Below are positions 50,332-59,159 of a DNA stretch of 64,000 nucleotides, in pieces. The stretch spans positions 273,210 through 337,209 of the forward strand of contig NZ_JACHIN010000012.1 in NCBI RefSeq assembly GCF_014203235.1, read 5' to 3'. The notes under the pieces are model-generated. The model was given only the letters and a program-made list of their open reading frames with translations. It was not told where the DNA came from and did not search any database. The translations under genes and the position numbers were made by a program. Numbering within the stretch: position 1 is the stretch's first letter; each line of letters begins with the position of its first letter. Origin of the DNA: Nonomuraea endophytica (GTDB taxonomy: Bacteria; Actinomycetota; Actinomycetes; Streptosporangiales; Streptosporangiaceae).

Positions 50332-51228
50332 CTACATGGAAGCGCAGGTGTCCCGGCAGCAGCGGACGAAGTCCTGGACGACGGGGTCGGTGTCGGCGGC
50401 GGGTGGCCAGGCGATGCCGACCCGGGTCGGGCTGACGCCGGTCACCGGGCGGTAGGTGACGCCGGGGCGGGCGTAGTAGCGGGCCGAGGAGGCGGGGGCG
50501 AGGGCGACGCCGTACCCGTTGGCGATGGCCTGGAGCCAGGCGTCCGGCTGGTCGGTGGTGGCGCCGACGCGCGGCGGGCGGCCGTCGCGCTCGTCGGCCG
50601 CCAGCCAGTAGTCGCGCCACTCGCCGGTCTCCTGGGGTGCGGCGACGAAGGGCTCGTCCCACAGGTCCGCGAAGGCGATCTCGGCGCGCGCGGCGAGCGG
50701 GTGGGAGGACGGCAGCGCCACCCAGCGCGGCTCCTCCAGCAGCACCTCGTGCCGCAGCGTCTCCTGTCCGGGGAACGGCAGGCGGAGCAGGGCCGCGTCC
50801 ACCTCACCGTCCGCCAGCCCGGCGCTCGGGTCGGACCAGGCCGCCTGCAGCATCTCCACCCGCCAGCCGGGACGCAGCCGGCCGAAGGCGGCGACGATGT
50901 CCTGGGTGGCCTCGTTGGCCGCGCTGGCCAGGAACCCGACCCTCAGCACGCGGGCGGCCACCCTCGCGGCGCTCTTCGTCTCGCGCAGCACCTGGTCGCA
51001 GGCGGCCAGCAGGCCGGGCGCCCGCTCGCGCAGCGCCTGCCCGGCCTCGGTGAGCGCCATCCCGGCCCGCGAGCGGGTGAACAGCCGCACGCCGAGCTGC
51101 GTCTCCAGGCTCCTGATCTGCTTGGTCAGCGCGGGCTGGGACACGTAGAGCCGCTCGGCGGCCCTGGTCAGGCTGCCCTCCTCGGCGACGGCCAGGAAGG
51201 AGCGGACGAGCCGCGTGTCCACATCCAT
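50332..51228 (-). CDS. LysR-family transcriptional regulator
   Basis: Protein of 298 aa: N-terminal HTH (AAERLYVSQPALTKQIRSLE) and the two-lobed ligand-binding domain (VLRVGFLASAANEA, GYGVALAPASSARYY). It is divergent from a DoxX-like gene, its likely target; the gap has a TATCGATA sequence typical of the T-N11-A type but not conclusive. Confidence 0.92.
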   Translation of the reverse strand: MDVDTRLVRSFLAVAEEGSLTRAAERLYVSQPALTKQIRSLETQLGVRLFTRSRAGMALTEAGQALRERAPGLLAACDQVLRETKSAARVAARVLRVGFLASAANEATQDIVAAFGRLRPGWRVEMLQAAWSDPSAGLADGEVDAALLRLPFPGQETLRHEVLLEEPRWVALPSSHPLAARAEIAFADLWDEPFVAAPQETGEWRDYWLAADERDGRPPRVGATTDQPDAWLQAIANGYGVALAPASSARYYARPGVTYRPVTGVSPTRVGIAWPPAADTDPVVQDFVRCCRDTCASM

Positions 51229-51315
51229 TCCATCAGGTTATCGATACAGCTATTGGACGCCTTCGGCGCGGCTCGGCAAGGGTGGAACACACATCCAGCG
51301 AAGGGGGAACAGCCG

Positions 51316-51666
51316 GTGTTCACCGCTTATGTCGTGGTGGTCGTCGTGGCCGCCGCATTCAACTTCGCGGCGGCCGCCGTCGACTTCGCCCGCGCCAAGT
51401 GGGTCCTCGCCAACATGGACAAGTACGGCGTGCCGCGTTCGTGGATCACCTCGCTGGGCGTGGCCAAGGCGGCGGGGGCGGTCGGGCTGCTGGCCGGGCT
51501 GGCCGTACCCGCGATCGGCGTCGCGGCGGCGGCGGGGCTGGTGCTCTACTTCGCCGGCGCCGTGTTCACCGTCGCGCGCGCCCGCGTCCACGCGGACCTG
51601 CCCTTTCCCGGGATCTTCCTCGTGCTGGCCGCGGCCTGTCTGGCGCTGGCGCCCGCCGCCGTCTAG
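51316..51666 (+). CDS. DoxX-like small membrane protein
   Basis: Protein of 116 aa with four hydrophobic helices and the short conserved segment RAKWVLANMDKYGVPRSWI, similar to the DoxX-like family. GTG start with AGGGGG eight bases upstream. Its stop overlaps that of the convergent acetyltransferase gene. Role unknown; such proteins often follow redox-responsive regulators. Confidence 0.8.
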   Translation: MFTAYVVVVVVAAAFNFAAAAVDFARAKWVLANMDKYGVPRSWITSLGVAKAAGAVGLLAGLAVPAIGVAAAAGLVLYFAGAVFTVARARVHADLPFPGIFLVLAAACLALAPAAV

Positions 51667-52265
51667 GGGTTGGGCAGCGAGGGGTGGGCGGGCCACGGGT
51701 CGGGGTTGAGGATGGCCCAGCGTTCGTGGTCGCGCCAGCCGCCGTCGATGAACAGCATCTCGGGGGAGTACCCCTCATGGCGGAACCCGAGGCGCTTGAC
51801 GAGCTTGATCGAGGCGTGGTTGTCCGGCTGGATCTGGGCTTCCAGGCGGTGGAGCCGCAACTGCTCGAAGGAGTAGCGCAGGACGAGGGCCAGGCCCTCG
51901 CTCATGTAGCCGTGCCCGGCGCTGGGGGCGAAGGCCGCGTAGCCGAGCGAGCCGTTCTGGAAACGGCCGCGGATGATGCTGTTGATGTTGACCATGCCGG
52001 CGATGTCACCGCTGTCGCGCAGGCACACCAGCAGGCGGCGGGTGTTCGCGGGGTCGAAGTGGGCCAGGTACGCCTGGAACTCCCCGGCGGTGGCCGGCAG
52101 CGACATCCACGGATGGTGCAGCTCCGCGCTGGCCTTGGTCAGGCTGGTGAACTCGTCCTCGTCGTGCCTGGTCAGCGGCCGCAACGTCACCCGCCCGGCC
52201 CCCGGCGGCAGGCTCGCCAGGAACGTCTCCACCTCTGCCGCGATCTGCACCAGCCCCTCAGTCAT
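51663..52265 (-). CDS. GNAT acetyltransferase (RimJ/RimL type)
   Basis: Protein of 200 aa of the RimJ/RimL branch: VTLRPLTRHDEDEF at the start of the fold, the acetyl-CoA loop in PSAGHGYMSEGLALVLRYSF and the late segment LEAQIQPDNHASIKLVKRLG. It should acetylate the alpha-amino group of a protein or a small amine. ATG at 52265. It follows the two-component operon by 16 bp on the same strand. Confidence 0.9.
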   Translation of the reverse strand: MTEGLVQIAAEVETFLASLPPGAGRVTLRPLTRHDEDEFTSLTKASAELHHPWMSLPATAGEFQAYLAHFDPANTRRLLVCLRDSGDIAGMVNINSIIRGRFQNGSLGYAAFAPSAGHGYMSEGLALVLRYSFEQLRLHRLEAQIQPDNHASIKLVKRLGFRHEGYSPEMLFIDGGWRDHERWAILNPDPWPAHPSLPNP

Positions 52266-52281
52266 GCGTGGCACTGTACAG

Positions 52282-52875
52282 CTACAGCCAGCCCCGCGAT
52301 TCGGCCACATGTACCGCTTCGGCGCGGTTTCGGGCGCCGGTCTTGCCGATCGCCGACGACAGGTAGTTGCGCACGGTCCCCTCGGTCAGGAACAGGCGGC
52401 GGGCGATGCCGGCCACGGTCGAGCCGTCGCGGGCCGTGCGCAGCACCTCGCGTTCCCGCTGCGTGAGCGGGCTCGGCCCGACGGCGCTCGCGCTGAGGGC
52501 CAGCTTGGGGTCGATCACCCGCTCACCCGCCATCACCCGCCGTACGGCTGCCGCCAGCTGCGCGGCCGGCGCGTCCTTGACCACGAACCCGGCCACACCG
52601 GCGTCCAGGGCCCGGCTGAAGTAGCCGGGCCGCCCGAACGTGGTCACGATGACCACCCGGTGCCCGCGCAGCCGCTCGGCCACCTCCAGCCCGGACATCC
52701 CGGGCATCTCTATGTCGAGCAGGATGACGTCCGGCAGGTGCTCGGCCGCCGCGGCCTCGACCAGGTCGCCCCTGCCCACCTGGGCCACCACCTCGATGTC
52801 GGCCTCCAGGTCGAGCAGCGCGGCCAGCCCGCCCCTGACGAGGTCCTGGTCGTCGGCGATCAGGACGTGGATCAC
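52282..52875 (-). CDS. NarL-family response regulator of the ABC-exporter operon
   Basis: Protein of 197 aa: receiver domain (Asp54 phosphoacceptor, IADDQDL, Lys in FVVKDA) and LuxR-type HTH (LTQREREVLRTARDGSTVAG). GTG start overlaps the kinase stop (GTGA). It belongs to the four-gene unit ATPase-permease-kinase-regulator, similar to DesKR/LiaSR-like systems that sense membrane state. Confidence 0.93.
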   Translation of the reverse strand: MIHVLIADDQDLVRGGLAALLDLEADIEVVAQVGRGDLVEAAAAEHLPDVILLDIEMPGMSGLEVAERLRGHRVVIVTTFGRPGYFSRALDAGVAGFVVKDAPAAQLAAAVRRVMAGERVIDPKLALSASAVGPSPLTQREREVLRTARDGSTVAGIARRLFLTEGTVRNYLSSAIGKTGARNRAEAVHVAESRGWL

Positions 52876-54092
52876 GCGGCCTCCAGCGGGACCCGGGCAC
52901 ACAGGCGGTACCCGCCTTCCGGCAGCGCCCCCACATCCAGCGACCCACCGGCCCCGGCCACCCGCTCGGCCAGCCCGGTCAGCCCGTTCCCCCGCCGGCC
53001 CGTCTCGCCCGGAACCCCGGCCGTCCCGTCACCAAGCCAAGCCCCCCGGGCCGGCCCATCGAGCAGCGCAGCCGTGGCGGGCTGCCCGTCCGGAGGTAAG
53101 GCCGTGGTGGGAGGTGTGGTCGCGGGGCCGTCGTCGCGGACCTCCAGCTCGGCCCAGCTCGTGTCCACGCCCAGCGTGATCCGGCAGCGCCGCGCACCGC
53201 TGTGGCGCAGGACGTTGGTGGCGGCCTCACGCACCGCCCACGCCAGCAGCGTCTCCGCCGCCCCGGGGATCGGGCCGCCGGCCGGACGGACCTCCACCTC
53301 GACCCCGGCCAGCTCCAGCTCCCGCGCCGCCTTCTCCAGCTCCTCCGACAGCGCCGGTACGCGGTACCCGGCGACGGCGTGCCGTACCTCGTCAAGGGCT
53401 TGTCGCGCGGTGGCCTCGACGTCGCCCATCTCCCGTGCGGCGCGGTCGGGGTCGGTGCGGGCGAGGCGGGCGGCGAGCTGGCTTCTGATGGTGATCGAGG
53501 TCAGGGTGTGGCCGAGGGTGTCGTGCAGGTCCCTGGCGAAGCGCAGCCGCTCGTTGTCCACGGCGAGCTGGGCCACCTGGGCGCGCGCGGCGGCGAGCCG
53601 GGCGAGCAGGTGGCCCATCTGTTTCATCCCGTGTACGGCCCCGGCCTGGGCCAGCATGACGAGCATCAGCCACCACACCGTCAGCCCGTGCGCGAGCAGG
53701 AAGCCCATGGTCGCGGCGATGGTCAGCAGCACCCCGGCGACGAACCCGGCGCCGCCGGTGGTCGCGGCCAGCCCGGTGATGACGTAGACGAACGCGACGA
53801 AGGCCCAGGGCGGCCCGAGCACGGGCAGGAGGGCCAAAGAGGCAGCGACCAGCCCGGCCATGGACCACCGACGGGGCAGGCCGCTCTTCTCGCTGAGCAT
53901 CCGCCACATGATCGCGATCCAGCAGCCCGACAGCACCGCGAGCCCGCCGAACGCCCACAGGACGCGCGGCAAGGACGGACCTGTGGACAAGAACGTCCAC
54001 AGCGGCCAGAGCGTCACCAGCAGCCAGACGACCGAGCCCGCCCTGACCTGGCTACGCCCCTTGCCGAACTCAGCGCGCGCCGGCACCTTCAC
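52872..54092 (-). CDS. Sensor histidine kinase (HisKA_3, DesK-like)
   Basis: Protein of 406 aa: four to six membrane helices without a large outer domain (about 20-150), a coiled segment, the phospho-accepting His190 in RFARDLHDTLGHTLT and an HATPase domain (VREAATNVLRHSGA, NGLTGLAERV). A low-complexity insertion rich in Pro, Ala and Thr lies in the ATPase domain (about 325-370). GTG start overlaps the permease stop. Confidence 0.92.
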   Translation of the reverse strand: MKVPARAEFGKGRSQVRAGSVVWLLVTLWPLWTFLSTGPSLPRVLWAFGGLAVLSGCWIAIMWRMLSEKSGLPRRWSMAGLVAASLALLPVLGPPWAFVAFVYVITGLAATTGGAGFVAGVLLTIAATMGFLLAHGLTVWWLMLVMLAQAGAVHGMKQMGHLLARLAAARAQVAQLAVDNERLRFARDLHDTLGHTLTSITIRSQLAARLARTDPDRAAREMGDVEATARQALDEVRHAVAGYRVPALSEELEKAARELELAGVEVEVRPAGGPIPGAAETLLAWAVREAATNVLRHSGARRCRITLGVDTSWAELEVRDDGPATTPPTTALPPDGQPATAALLDGPARGAWLGDGTAGVPGETGRRGNGLTGLAERVAGAGGSLDVGALPEGGYRLCARVPLEAA

Positions 54093-54814
54093 AAGGCCCG
54101 ACGGTAACGCCAGGAGGCCAGCCCGGAAAACAGCAGCGTCCACCCGGCCAGCACGACCAGCGACTTGACCGTCGGCCAGTCGCCGGCCAGGACCCGCCAG
54201 CCGAGGGATCCGGCCTGGTAGGCGGGGCTGTACTCGGCCAGCGTCCGCATGAACTCCGGCATGAGCTGAACCGGCAGCCACAACCCGCCCAGCACGGACA
54301 GGCCGAAGAAGACGGCGATCATGGCCAGGTTCGCCGCCTGCCCGTTCATCGTGTAGCCGAAGGTGACGCCCAGAGCGGCGAACGGCATCACGCCCACCCA
54401 GATCAGCACCACGAGCGCGGGCCAGGTGCCCGGCGGCAGCCGTACACCGGAGATGAGGGCGCCCCCGCCGAGCACCACGAGGATGCTCGGCAGGACCCCG
54501 GTGGCGCCCGCGATCAGCTTGGCCGAGATGTAGCCGTGGGCGGGCAGCGGCGTGACGGCGAGCTGCCGCAGCCAGCCCTTCGAGCGCTCCATGGCGATCG
54601 CGCCGCCGATGAACAGCGCGCCGCCCATCGCGCCGTAGACGGCCATCGAGACCATCGTGTACGCGGCGAAGTCCACCTGCTGCGGCCCCGCCGGGACGAC
54701 CCGCAGCACCTTCGTCCACAGCAGGTAGAGCACGAGGGGGAAGACGGTCAGCATGATGAGGCCGGTGGTGTTGCGGACGGAGCGCAGCAGTTCGAGCTTG
54801 AGGTAGGAGCCCAT
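54089..54814 (-). CDS. ABC-2 type transporter permease
   Basis: Protein of 241 aa with six hydrophobic helices and the ABC-2 layout (RSVRNTTGLIMLTVFPLVLY at the start, LSVLGGLWLPVQLMPEFMRT near the end). With the ATPase it forms an exporter of the type used for antibiotics or lipids. Its ATG shares one base with the ATPase stop (TGATG). Confidence 0.9.
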   Translation of the reverse strand: MGSYLKLELLRSVRNTTGLIMLTVFPLVLYLLWTKVLRVVPAGPQQVDFAAYTMVSMAVYGAMGGALFIGGAIAMERSKGWLRQLAVTPLPAHGYISAKLIAGATGVLPSILVVLGGGALISGVRLPPGTWPALVVLIWVGVMPFAALGVTFGYTMNGQAANLAMIAVFFGLSVLGGLWLPVQLMPEFMRTLAEYSPAYQAGSLGWRVLAGDWPTVKSLVVLAGWTLLFSGLASWRYRRAL

Positions 54815-55698
54815 CAGTTGCCTCCCGTCAGGCTCACGAAGGCGCTTTCGAGGTCGGTCCCGGCCGTGCGGACGTCTCTGGCGTCGGCGAATGTCGCGAA
54901 CAGCGCGCGCAGTGTCGCGTCGGAGTCATTGGTCCGCAGTACGGCGGCGCCGCCCTCCACCCGCACCTGGCGCACCCCGGGCAACGCCTGGAGCACCCCC
55001 ACCTCGGCGGCGTCCAGCGTGACGTGCACCTCGCTGCCGCCGACCAGCTCCTTGATCTTCTCGACCGGTCCGTCGGCCACGACCTTGCCCTTGGCCAGCA
55101 GGATCACCCGGTCGGCGTAGTCGTCGGCCTCGGTGAGGTAGTGGGTGGCGAACACCGCGGTGCGGCCCTCGCCGGTGCGCGCGCGTACCTCCTGCCACAG
55201 GGCGCGCCGGCCGTCCACGTCGAGCCCGACGGTGGGCTCGTCCAGCACGAGCAGGCGCGGGTCGCCGATCAGGGCGAGGGCGATGCGCACCCGCTGCCGC
55301 TGGCCGCCGGAGAGCTTGCCGATCCTCTGGGCCGCGAAGCCGTCCGCGCGGGCGGCGCGCAGGGCCCGCTCCACCGGCATCGGCTTCTGGTACATGCCGG
55401 CGGTCGCGGTGACCAGCTCGTCCACCCGGACGTCCTCCAGCAGGCCCGATTCCTGCAGCAGGACGCCGACCAGGCCCTTGCGCAGGGCCTCGACCGGCGG
55501 GTGGCCGAGTATGGCGGCGGTTCCCGAGGTGGGCGGGAGCAGGCCGAGGGCGATGGAAAGCAGGGTGCTCTTGCCCGCGCCGTTCGGGCCGAGCACCGCG
55601 ATCGTCTGGCCCTGCTCGGCGGTCAGATCGACGCCGTCGAGGGCACTGGTCTGGCCGTAGCGTTTGCTGACGGCCGTGAGTTCCAGGGCGTTTGCCAT
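54814..55698 (-). CDS. ABC transporter ATPase (drug-exporter type)
   Basis: Protein of 294 aa: Walker A GPNGAGKST (37-45), signature LSGGQRQRV, Walker B LLVLDEPTVGLD and switch His in ATHYL. A roughly 80-residue C-terminal domain, as in DrrA/CcmA-type ATPases, follows. First gene of the unit with permease, kinase and response regulator, all translationally coupled. Confidence 0.94.
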   Translation of the reverse strand: MANALELTAVSKRYGQTSALDGVDLTAEQGQTIAVLGPNGAGKSTLLSIALGLLPPTSGTAAILGHPPVEALRKGLVGVLLQESGLLEDVRVDELVTATAGMYQKPMPVERALRAARADGFAAQRIGKLSGGQRQRVRIALALIGDPRLLVLDEPTVGLDVDGRRALWQEVRARTGEGRTAVFATHYLTEADDYADRVILLAKGKVVADGPVEKIKELVGGSEVHVTLDAAEVGVLQALPGVRQVRVEGGAAVLRTNDSDATLRALFATFADARDVRTAGTDLESAFVSLTGGN

Positions 55699-55822
55699 GA
55701 AAAGAGGCTGCGTGACGGGCGATGCGGCCGGGTAGTGCCGTATGTCAGTGTTCCGGCGACCCAAGGGCCATGGGCGGAATATCCGGGATGGTCCCGCGAT
55801 CATGGGACTTGCGCGACATACG

Positions 55823-56653
55823 ATGGTTCCTGTGACCGAGCTCGAACGTGTTCCGCCCGGCGTCGACCCCACTGTCCCCAGCTCCGCCCGTGTCTACGAC
55901 TACTTGCTCGGCGGCAAGGACAACCTCGCGGTGGATCGAGCGGTCGCCGACAAGTTACTGGCGCTCGCGCCGGACACGAGACTCGTCGCCCGCGCCTCCA
56001 GGACCTTCCTCATCCGCGCCGTGCACCACATGGCCCAGCAGGGCGTCCGGCAGTTCGTCGACCTCGGCACCGGCATCCCCACCTCGCCCAGCGTGCACGA
56101 GGTGGCCAGGAGGACCAGCCCGGCCTGCCGGGTCGTCTACGTCGACTACGACCCCGTCGTACGGCTGCACGCCGAGGTGCTGCTGGCCAGCGCGCCCGGC
56201 GTGGCCGGCATCCTGGCCGACGCCAGGGACCCCGACGCCATCTTCGCCGACCCGCACATCAGCGGCCTCATCGACTTCGAGCAGCCGGTCGGTGTGCTGA
56301 TGGTCGGGCTGCTCCACTTCGTCCTGGACGGCGAGGACCCCCACGGCATCGTCAAGCGCTTCCGCGAGCGGATGGCGCCGGGCAGCCACCTCGTGCTCAC
56401 CCACGCCATGGACGAGAGCCACCCCGAGGCGAAACGGCAGCTGAGCCAGGCCACCGCCGGCTCGCCGATCCAGTCCGTGTTCCGCACGCGCGAGCAGGTG
56501 CTCGGCTTCTTCGACGGGTTCGAGCTGATCGGGCCGGGACTGGTGCCCGTGCAGGACTGGCGGATGCCGGAGGACGAGGCGCCGGCCGTACCGCTGCTGG
56601 ACGGCCCACCCCACGTGCTCATCGACGCGGGAGTGGGCCGCCTGGCGGGTTAG
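55823..56653 (+). CDS. SAM-dependent methyltransferase, DUF574/Methyltransf_19 type
   Basis: Protein of 276 aa with the hallmark start GVDPTVPSSARVYDYLLGGK and the SAM motif VDLGTGIPT, followed by YVDYDPVVRLHAEVLL. This family is greatly expanded in actinomycetes; most members are uncharacterised. The start is uncertain: ATG at 55823, ATG at 55802 or GTG at 55832 (a TACGAT sequence ends eight bases before the GTG, which would be leaderless). Convergent overlap of 4 bp with purM. Confidence 0.87.
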   Translation: MVPVTELERVPPGVDPTVPSSARVYDYLLGGKDNLAVDRAVADKLLALAPDTRLVARASRTFLIRAVHHMAQQGVRQFVDLGTGIPTSPSVHEVARRTSPACRVVYVDYDPVVRLHAEVLLASAPGVAGILADARDPDAIFADPHISGLIDFEQPVGVLMVGLLHFVLDGEDPHGIVKRFRERMAPGSHLVLTHAMDESHPEAKRQLSQATAGSPIQSVFRTREQVLGFFDGFELIGPGLVPVQDWRMPEDEAPAVPLLDGPPHVLIDAGVGRLAG

Positions 56654-57675
56654 GAGTAGCGGGCGGCGCCGGTGCCGGGGACGATCTCGCCCAGGACCCA
56701 CGCGGGCAGCCCGCGCGACTCCAGCAGCCGCAGGGCCGCGTCGGCCGCCTCGGGGGCGACGATCGCGGCCATGCCCACACCCAGGTTGAACGTGCGGTCC
56801 ATGGCCTGCTGCTCGATCGAGCCGTGCCCGGCCAGGACCTGGAAGACGGCGGGCACCGTCCACGACTCCCGCGACAGCACCGCGTCCAGGCCCGGCGGCA
56901 GGGAACGCGCGATGTTGCCCTCGATGCCGCCGCCGGTGATGTGGGAGTAGGCGTGCACCTCGACCGAGCGGGCCAGCTCCAGGCAGTCGAGGGAGTAGAT
57001 GCGGGTGGGCTCCAGCAGTTCCTCGCCCAGCGGGCGGGCGAGCTCGGGCAGTTCGTCGTCCAGCGACAGCCCGGCGTTCTTCACCACGTGCCGCACGAGC
57101 GAGTAGCCGTTGGAGTGGACGCCCGACGAGGCCAGGCCCAGCACCACGTCGCCCGCGCGCACCCGGTCGGGACCGAGCATGTCAGCGGCCTCGACCACGC
57201 CCGTGCCGGCGCCGGCCAGGTCGTACTCGTCGGCGCCCATCGCGCCCGGGTGCTCGGCGGTCTCGCCGCCGACCAGCGCCGCCCCGGCCAGGCGGCAGCC
57301 CTCGGCCACGCCGCCGACGATCTCGGCGATACGCTCGGGCACCACCTTGCCGCAGGCGATGTAGTCGGTCATGAACAGCGGCTCGGCGCCGCAGACCACC
57401 AGGTCGTCGAGGACCATGCCGACCAGGTCGATGCCGATGGTGTCGTGCTTGCCGTACTGCTGCGCGATCATGACCTTGGTGCCCACGCCGTCGGTGGACG
57501 TGGCCAGCAGCGGCCGCTTGTAGCGCAGCAGGAACGAGGCGTCGAACAACCCGGCGAAGCCGCTGGCGTCGTCGACCACCTCGGGCCGCCGCGAGCGCGC
57601 GACCTTGGCCTTCATCAGCTCGACGGCGCGCTCGCCCGCCGCGATGTCGACCCCCGCGGCCTCATAGGTTGTCAC
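56650..57675 (-). CDS. purM: Phosphoribosylformylglycinamidine cyclo-ligase (AIR synthetase)
   Basis: Protein of 341 aa, the usual length. ATSTDGVGTKVMIA, GIDLVGMVLDDLVVCGAEPL, GGETAEHPG, HSNGYSLVR and HITGGGIEGNI are the motifs of PurM, which closes the imidazole ring in purine synthesis using ATP. GTG start overlaps the purF stop (GTGA). In Streptomyces the next gene is DUF3073; here a methyltransferase gene follows, marking the break in synteny. Confidence 0.97.
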   Translation of the reverse strand: MTTYEAAGVDIAAGERAVELMKAKVARSRRPEVVDDASGFAGLFDASFLLRYKRPLLATSTDGVGTKVMIAQQYGKHDTIGIDLVGMVLDDLVVCGAEPLFMTDYIACGKVVPERIAEIVGGVAEGCRLAGAALVGGETAEHPGAMGADEYDLAGAGTGVVEAADMLGPDRVRAGDVVLGLASSGVHSNGYSLVRHVVKNAGLSLDDELPELARPLGEELLEPTRIYSLDCLELARSVEVHAYSHITGGGIEGNIARSLPPGLDAVLSRESWTVPAVFQVLAGHGSIEQQAMDRTFNLGVGMAAIVAPEAADAALRLLESRGLPAWVLGEIVPGTGAARYS

Positions 57676-59108
57676 TTGGTGCTCTCCAACACGTACTTCC
57701 CGACGTTGTCCTGGTCGATCGGGATCGGGTAGCTGCCGTTGAAGCAGGCGCGGCAGAGGCGGTCGGCGGGGATCGTGGTGGCCTCGGTCAGGCCTTCCAG
57801 GGAGATGTAGCCGAGCGAGTCGGCGCCCAGGGAGGCCCGGATCTCCTCCACCGACAGCGAGCCGGCGATCAGCTCGGCGCGGGTGGCGAAGTCGATGCCG
57901 TAGAAGCACGGCCAGGAGACCGGCGGGGAGGAGATGCGCACGTGCACCTCGCGCGCGCCCGCCTCGCGCAGCATCTTGACGATGGCGCGCTGGGTGTTGC
58001 CGCGCACGATCGAGTCGTCGACGACGACCAGCCGCTTGCCCTCCACGACCTCGCGCAGCGGGTTGAGTTTGAGCCGGATGCCGAGCTGGCGGATGGTCTG
58101 CGACGGCTCGATGAACGTGCGGCCGACGTAGGAGTTCTTGACCAGGCCCTGGCCGTAGGGGATGCCGGACTCCTCGGCGTAGCCGACGGCGGCGGGGGTC
58201 CCCGACTCGGGCGTCGGGATGACCAGGTCGGCCTCGACCGGGTGCTCGCGGGCCAGCACCCTGCCGACCTCGACGCGGGTGACCTGCACGCCGCGCCCGG
58301 CGATCGTGGTGTCGGGGCGGGCCAGGTAGACGTACTCGAACAGGCAGCCCTTCGGCTCGGCGACCGCGAACCTGCGCGAGCGCACGCCGCGCTCGTCGAT
58401 GGTGAGCAGCTCGCCCGGCTCGACCTCGCGCACGAACGTGGCGCCGACGATGTCGAGCGCGGCCGTCTCCGATGCGACGACCCAGCCCCGCTCCAGACGG
58501 CCCAGGACCAGCGGGCGGATGCCCTGCGGGTCGCGGGCCGCGTAGAGGGTCTTCTCGTTCATGAACACCAGCGAGTACGCGCCGAGCACCTGCGGGAGCA
58601 GTTCCGCGGCGGCGTCCTCGATGGAGCGGCTGCGGTCCTGCGCGAGCAGGGTGGTGAGCACTTCGGTGTCGGTGGTGGCCCTGGTGGTGCCCGGCTCAAG
58701 GCGCTGGGCCAGGACCGGGGTGTTGATCAGGTTGCCGTTGTGGGCGAGCGCGAGCCCGCCGTGGTCGGTGGAGCTCAGCGTGGGCTGAGCGTTCTCCCAG
58801 ACGCTGGAACCGGTGGTGGAGTAGCGGCAGTGGCCGATGGCCAGGTGACCGCGCAGGGTTCCGAGCACCGACTCGTCGAAGACCTGGGCGACGAGCCCCA
58901 TGTCCTTGTAGACGAGGATCCTGCTGCCCTCGCTGACCGCGATGCCCGCGGACTCCTGGCCGCGGTGCTGCAACGCGTACAGCCCGTAGTAGGTGAGTTT
59001 GGATACTTCCTCGCCTGGGGCCCACACGCCGAAGACACCGCAGGCATCCTTGGGAGCACGGTCTTGGGGGTCCAGGTCATGGCCGAGTCGGCCGTCGCCC
59101 TTCAGCAC
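57672..59108 (-). CDS. purF: Amidophosphoribosyltransferase
   Basis: Protein of 478 aa. A 22-residue propeptide precedes catalytic Cys23 (DACGVFGVW). The glutaminase half has LQHRGQESAGIA and HNGNL; the PRPP loop is VVVDDSIVRGNT. Cysteines in KGCLFEY, WPCFYG and CRACFNG suit the iron-sulfur cluster of the Bacillus-type enzyme. First committed step of purine synthesis. GTG at 59108 is chosen with GAGG just upstream. Confidence 0.96.
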   Translation of the reverse strand: MLKGDGRLGHDLDPQDRAPKDACGVFGVWAPGEEVSKLTYYGLYALQHRGQESAGIAVSEGSRILVYKDMGLVAQVFDESVLGTLRGHLAIGHCRYSTTGSSVWENAQPTLSSTDHGGLALAHNGNLINTPVLAQRLEPGTTRATTDTEVLTTLLAQDRSRSIEDAAAELLPQVLGAYSLVFMNEKTLYAARDPQGIRPLVLGRLERGWVVASETAALDIVGATFVREVEPGELLTIDERGVRSRRFAVAEPKGCLFEYVYLARPDTTIAGRGVQVTRVEVGRVLAREHPVEADLVIPTPESGTPAAVGYAEESGIPYGQGLVKNSYVGRTFIEPSQTIRQLGIRLKLNPLREVVEGKRLVVVDDSIVRGNTQRAIVKMLREAGAREVHVRISSPPVSWPCFYGIDFATRAELIAGSLSVEEIRASLGADSLGYISLEGLTEATTIPADRLCRACFNGSYPIPIDQDNVGKYVLESTK

Positions 59109-59159
59109 ATGCCTCAGTTTAGGTCGGCCGCTTCCGTGCTCGCACACCCGGGGCCGAGA

